From Synechococcus sp. CS-1330 (GTDB lineage: Bacteria > Cyanobacteriota > Cyanobacteriia > PCC-6307 > Cyanobiaceae): a stretch of 64,000 nucleotides of DNA. The notes beneath the pieces are model-generated. The model was not told the DNA's origin. It did not search any database and saw only the letters and a list, made by a program, of their open reading frames with translations. Position numbers and translations under genes: made by a program. The stretch is from positions 1 to 64,000 of the forward strand of contig JAHLYR010000016.1 in NCBI GenBank assembly GCA_025128025.1. The letters are read 5' to 3'. Below are positions 60,896-64,000 of this stretch, in pieces. Position 1 is the stretch's first letter, and the number at the start of each line of letters is the position of its first letter.

Positions 60896-62977
60896 TTAGG
60901 TGTGCACTTGGCCGATCACAGCGGCTTCGCCAAAGCCTGCTTGCTGCAGATCGCTCAGGGCCTCTGCCAGCTGGTCGCCTGGAATGGCTGCCAGCAGGGG
61001 GCCGCAGGTCTGGGGATCAATCACCAGGGCTTGATGAGCTGCATCGGTTTGCCCCTGGAGCTCAATCCGCTCCCCCAGTAAGGCCAGGGCGCTGGCATTA
61101 GAAGGGGCCAGGCTGCTGGCCCAGCCTGCGCTCAGCAGGGCTAAGGCCCCGGGCAGGGCCGGGATAGCTGCTGCCGCCAGCGTCACACGGCAGTTTTCTG
61201 GGCTGGCGGCCAGCATTTCGCCCAGATGGCCCAACAGCCCGAAGCCGGTCACGTCGGTGCAGGCGCGGCAACCACGGCGGTTTAGTAGCTCCACCAGGCT
61301 TGCCTGGCATTGCTGCATCTGGGCTAGGGCGGCGTCTATCCACTGGGGCTGGGCCGCTCCAGCCATGGCCGCGGCAAACAGCACCCCCGTGCCGATGGGC
61401 CGGCACAGCAACAGCCCATCGCCGCTGCGCAAGGGCCCCTTGCCCCAGTGCCGCCCAGCGGCTGCCCTGCCGTTCACGCTCAGCACCAAGCTCAGGCCTG
61501 CGGGGTTGGCCGGGCTGGTTTGACTGTCGCGGGCCTCCAGGCTGTGGCCGCCGATCAGGCGGGCTCCGAGCGGCTGCAGCACCGATTGGATGCCGGCCAG
61601 GGTGTCGCTGAGCAGGTCTGCCTGCAGGGCGGGAGCCAGCTCAGGCAGGGTGACCACCGCTTGCAGGCTTTCCACATGGGCGCCACTGGCCCAGATATCA
61701 CTGCAGGCATGAAGGGTGGTGAGCCGGGCATTGAGCCAGGCGTCGGCCACCAGCGCCGGAAAGCCATCGACGCTCTGCAGCAGCAGGCCCCCATCGCCTG
61801 TCTGGGCGATCACAGCGGCGTCCTCGGCGCTGCCCGGGGTGCCGCCTCCGAGGCCATTGCGTGCCAGGGCGTCTTGCAGAGGGCTGGCGGCCAATTTGGC
61901 GGCGCAGCCCCGGCAGGCCATCGCTGCCCCCCCGTCTGGGCCCATGGCCTTCAGCTCGCTGAAGCCGGACATGAAGCGCCGATCCACGGCCTGCTTCCAG
62001 CGCCACAGCAGCGGGCTGGGGCCCAGGGCCCATGGACCCCAGAAGGCCACCGCCTGGGGTCTGGTGTTGCTGCCATCGCCCAGCAGCTGCAGCGCCCAGC
62101 GCTGGGGCCGCCAGGGCCGCAGCTGGCGGCTCGCCACCACTGCAGTCAGGTTGTGGGCCAGGGTTTGGGCGCAGCGCACAGCCCAGACACCGGAGGCGGG
62201 CCGGGGCCTGCTGGCGATCACGCCGCAGTCGCCGCTGGCGAACAGCCTCGGCTGCTCCCTTACCTGCAGGCTGGCCTCAGTGAGCAGGCGCCCCTGGCTG
62301 TTGCAGGCCAGGCCTGAGGCGGCGAGCCAGCGGGGGCCGCGGCTGCCTGTGCAGGCCAGGTCGGCGGTGGCGTCATCCGGGCAGTTGGCCTCGATGGCAA
62401 TGCCGGCGCTCTCCAGTAGCTGCTCCCCTAATTGGTTGGCTGCCTTTGAGCCCAGATTCAGCTGGGTGCCGCGTAACTGCAGCTTGGGCTGCTGGCCCCT
62501 CGCCCGCAGGGCCAGGGCCACCTCTACGGCTGCGGCGCCGCCACCGCGGATGCGGACGCTGCCTGCTTTGGGCTGGCTGCACCAGTGCAAGAAGGGCTCC
62601 AGGGGCTTTACCGCCATGGCCGCATGAGTTGCGGCGCCGGTTTCTGCGCCCACATCGAGGCTGAGCCAGTCCCAGCGCAGGTTGGGCCGCCCCGCCAGTG
62701 CCAGCTCCCGGCTCACGGGATCAATCGCTGTGATCTCTGCCTGCACAAAGGTCACCCCCGCCAGCAGGCAAAGGCGGCGCAGGTCGATGGCGCAGGCGGC
62801 TGGCTGATAAAGACCGGCGACCAGCCCCGGCACCATGCCCGAATAGAGGGTGGTGCTGTGGCGGCTCACCAGGGTGATCCAGGCGGCTGGCCGCTGCCGG
62901 CCCATGGCCCACATGCGCAGCACCAGGGCGTGGCTGTGGCCGCCACCGGCGAGCACCAGCCTTGCTTCAGCGGCCAT
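60896..62977 (-). CDS. selD: Bifunctional pyridine-nucleotide oxidoreductase-selenide, water dikinase (SelD)
   Basis: 693 residues from ATG 62975-62977. N-terminal FAD/NAD domain (about 5-300; VLAGGGHSHALVL, ASGDCGVI) belongs to the NADH dehydrogenase-like type fused to SelD in cyanobacteria. The C-terminal SelD part begins near 340 with ACRGCAAKLAASP, giving Cys355, Cys358 and catalytic Lys361. Then GSAEDAAVI, SVDGF and IGGHSLEARD are conserved. Product is selenophosphate for 2-selenouridine tRNA, since cyanobacteria lack selenocysteine. Its start overlaps galE by 11 bp. The N-terminal partner may reduce selenium, inferred. Confidence 0.85.
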   Translation of the reverse strand: MAAEARLVLAGGGHSHALVLRMWAMGRQRPAAWITLVSRHSTTLYSGMVPGLVAGLYQPAACAIDLRRLCLLAGVTFVQAEITAIDPVSRELALAGRPNLRWDWLSLDVGAETGAATHAAMAVKPLEPFLHWCSQPKAGSVRIRGGGAAAVEVALALRARGQQPKLQLRGTQLNLGSKAANQLGEQLLESAGIAIEANCPDDATADLACTGSRGPRWLAASGLACNSQGRLLTEASLQVREQPRLFASGDCGVIASRPRPASGVWAVRCAQTLAHNLTAVVASRQLRPWRPQRWALQLLGDGSNTRPQAVAFWGPWALGPSPLLWRWKQAVDRRFMSGFSELKAMGPDGGAAMACRGCAAKLAASPLQDALARNGLGGGTPGSAEDAAVIAQTGDGGLLLQSVDGFPALVADAWLNARLTTLHACSDIWASGAHVESLQAVVTLPELAPALQADLLSDTLAGIQSVLQPLGARLIGGHSLEARDSQTSPANPAGLSLVLSVNGRAAAGRHWGKGPLRSGDGLLLCRPIGTGVLFAAAMAGAAQPQWIDAALAQMQQCQASLVELLNRRGCRACTDVTGFGLLGHLGEMLAASPENCRVTLAAAAIPALPGALALLSAGWASSLAPSNASALALLGERIELQGQTDAAHQALVIDPQTCGPLLAAIPGDQLAEALSDLQQAGFGEAAVIGQVHT

Positions 62978-64000
62978 AACCCTCGGGATTGGCCTGCTGC
63001 CAGGTCCAGCCGTCGCGGCACATCTCTTCCAGGCAGCGGCGGGTGCGCCAGCCGAGTCGTTTAGCTGCCAGGCGCGGATCAGCCACGGTGCTGGCCGCGT
63101 CTCCGTCTCGCCTTTCCACAATGGTGTGGGGAACTGAACGGCCACTGGCAACCTCGAAGGCCCTCACCACCTCCAGCACCGAGTGGCCCTGGCCGCTGCC
63201 CAGGTTGAGGCTGAGCAGCTGGGGGGGCTCGGCCAGCAGCACGTCCAAGGCGGCCTGGTGCCCCTCAGCCAGGTCCATCACATGAATGTAGTCGCGGATG
63301 CCGCTGCCATCGGGGGTGGGCCAGTCGCCGCCGAATACCTGCAGGCAGTCGCGACGCCCCACCGCTACCTGGCTCACAAAGGGGAACAGGTTGTTGGGTA
63401 TGCCCCTGGGGTCCTCGCCGATGCGGCCACTGGGGTGGGCTCCCACCGGATTGAAGTAGCGCAGCCGGGCGATGCGCCAGCCCGCCTCGCTGGCCGCCAG
63501 ATCGGCCAGCAGCTGCTCCACCGCAGCTTTGCTGTGGCCGTAGGGGTTGATCGGCTGGATGGCGGCAGATTCACTGATCGGTGTTTGTTCGGGTAGGCCG
63601 TAAACCGTGCAGCTGCTGCTGAAGACCAGGCTGCGGCAGCCATGGGCTTGCATTGATTCCAGCAGCTGGCGAGAGCCACAGAGGTTCACGTCCCAATAAC
63701 GCAGGGGCTCGCGCACCGATTCGCCCACCGCCTTGAGACCGGCGAAGTGGACCACGGCTGTGATTGGCCGGCCGGCCGGGGCGGCCTCGAAGGCCCGCTC
63801 CAGATCTCCAGCGGAGCGAATATCGCCCTCCACCACCTGCAGCCGGTCGGCTGCGGAGGGGCCGGCAAGTTCCAGCACGCGCTTCAGGCTCTCGGGTGAG
63901 CTGTTGTCGAAGTTGTCGAGCACCACCAAGTTGTGGCCTGCTTCCAACAGCATCAGACAGCTGTGGCTGCCGATGAAGCCAGCACCTCCGGTGATTAGCA
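62967..64000 (-). CDS. galE: UDP-glucose 4-epimerase, 5' end outside window
   Basis: Interconverts UDP-glucose and UDP-galactose. The frame stays open to base 64000, so the true start is beyond the edge; about 343 residues are seen. The Rossmann motif LITGGAGFIGSHSCL is at the very edge. Catalytic Ser-Tyr-Lys residues appear in FSSSCTVYG and NPYGHSKAAVEQLL, and RDYIHVMDLAEGH is typical of GalE. Stop at 62967-62969 overlaps selD by 11 bp. Confidence 0.94.
   Translation of the reverse strand, partial: LITGGAGFIGSHSCLMLLEAGHNLVVLDNFDNSSPESLKRVLELAGPSAADRLQVVEGDIRSAGDLERAFEAAPAGRPITAVVHFAGLKAVGESVREPLRYWDVNLCGSRQLLESMQAHGCRSLVFSSSCTVYGLPEQTPISESAAIQPINPYGHSKAAVEQLLADLAASEAGWRIARLRYFNPVGAHPSGRIGEDPRGIPNNLFPFVSQVAVGRRDCLQVFGGDWPTPDGSGIRDYIHVMDLAEGHQAALDVLLAEPPQLLSLNLGSGQGHSVLEVVRAFEVASGRSVPHTIVERRDGDAASTVADPRLAAKRLGWRTRRCLEEMCRDGWTWQQANPEGYGR

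Overview
The window is chromosomal DNA of a picocyanobacterium, most likely a Cyanobium- or Synechococcus-type alpha-cyanobacterium. Evidence: high GC, very dense packing with 1-14 bp overlaps, and cyanobacterial markers (psaC, ho1 heme oxygenase, ndhS, rpaB, a glycolate dehydrogenase module, a cyanobacterial-type RNase P RNA). I saw no insertion sequence, prophage, CRISPR array or rRNA. About 60 protein genes, one tRNA, rnpB and one TPP riboswitch are supported. Positions marked by alternative starts are noted in each entry.

Layout. 1-5.7 kb: tail of a sigma-70 factor, DhaK-DhaL kinase, MutT-like Nudix protein, TsaE, AhcY, a DedA protein and Ssb. 5.8-12.1 kb: a tight forward run of mreBCD, an orphan Tat-lipoprotein sugar-binding protein, rpaB, lysS and a small unknown gene. 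12.2-19.1 kb: a YdcF-type protein; the reverse operon egtB-egtD plus two small uncharacterised coiled-coil genes (hercynine/ergothioneine); divergent cysK coupled to a degenerate membrane-anchored kinase. 19.1-25.2 kb: smpB, ruvB, TPR protein, M20 peptidase, DUF3188 protein, HEAT protein, TPP riboswitch and thiC. 25.2-29.2 kb: tkt, fabF and acpP on the reverse strand, psaC forward. 29.2-34.7 kb: glmS, manC, rimM, ndhS, rnc, rnpB and tRNA-Arg(CCT). 34.8-42.6 kb: two unknown genes, the xfp-glgP pair, a CPA2 antiporter and an ICMT-like methyltransferase. 42.5-51.6 kb: small membrane protein, alpha/beta hydrolase, the glcE / four-carbon acid sugar kinase / APC permease / glcF cluster, an unknown three-helix membrane protein and icd. 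51.6-64 kb: unknown gene, ho1, glycosyltransferase, pcrA, cca, a complete Kdo set (kdsB forward; kdsD-kdsA-kdsC reverse), a fused oxidoreductase-SelD and the 3' part of galE.

How the genes work together. Several blocks are functional units. mreBCD with rpaB and lysS links cell shape and stress regulation. xfp and glgP overlap by 4 bp, joining glycogen breakdown to the phosphoketolase shunt. egtB/egtD with cysK point to a thiol antioxidant made with cysteine as sulfur donor. glcE/glcF supply two subunits of photorespiratory glycolate dehydrogenase. The kds genes, manC, glmS and galE make envelope sugars. The best leads for undescribed biology are the two small hercynine-operon proteins, the degenerate kinase behind cysK, the sugar-acid kinase and permease inside the glycolate module, and the orphan membrane protein at 49.1-50.1 kb. 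The thiC leader shows a readable switch: the 3' strand of aptamer helix P1 can pair either with its P1 partner or with a downstream segment.
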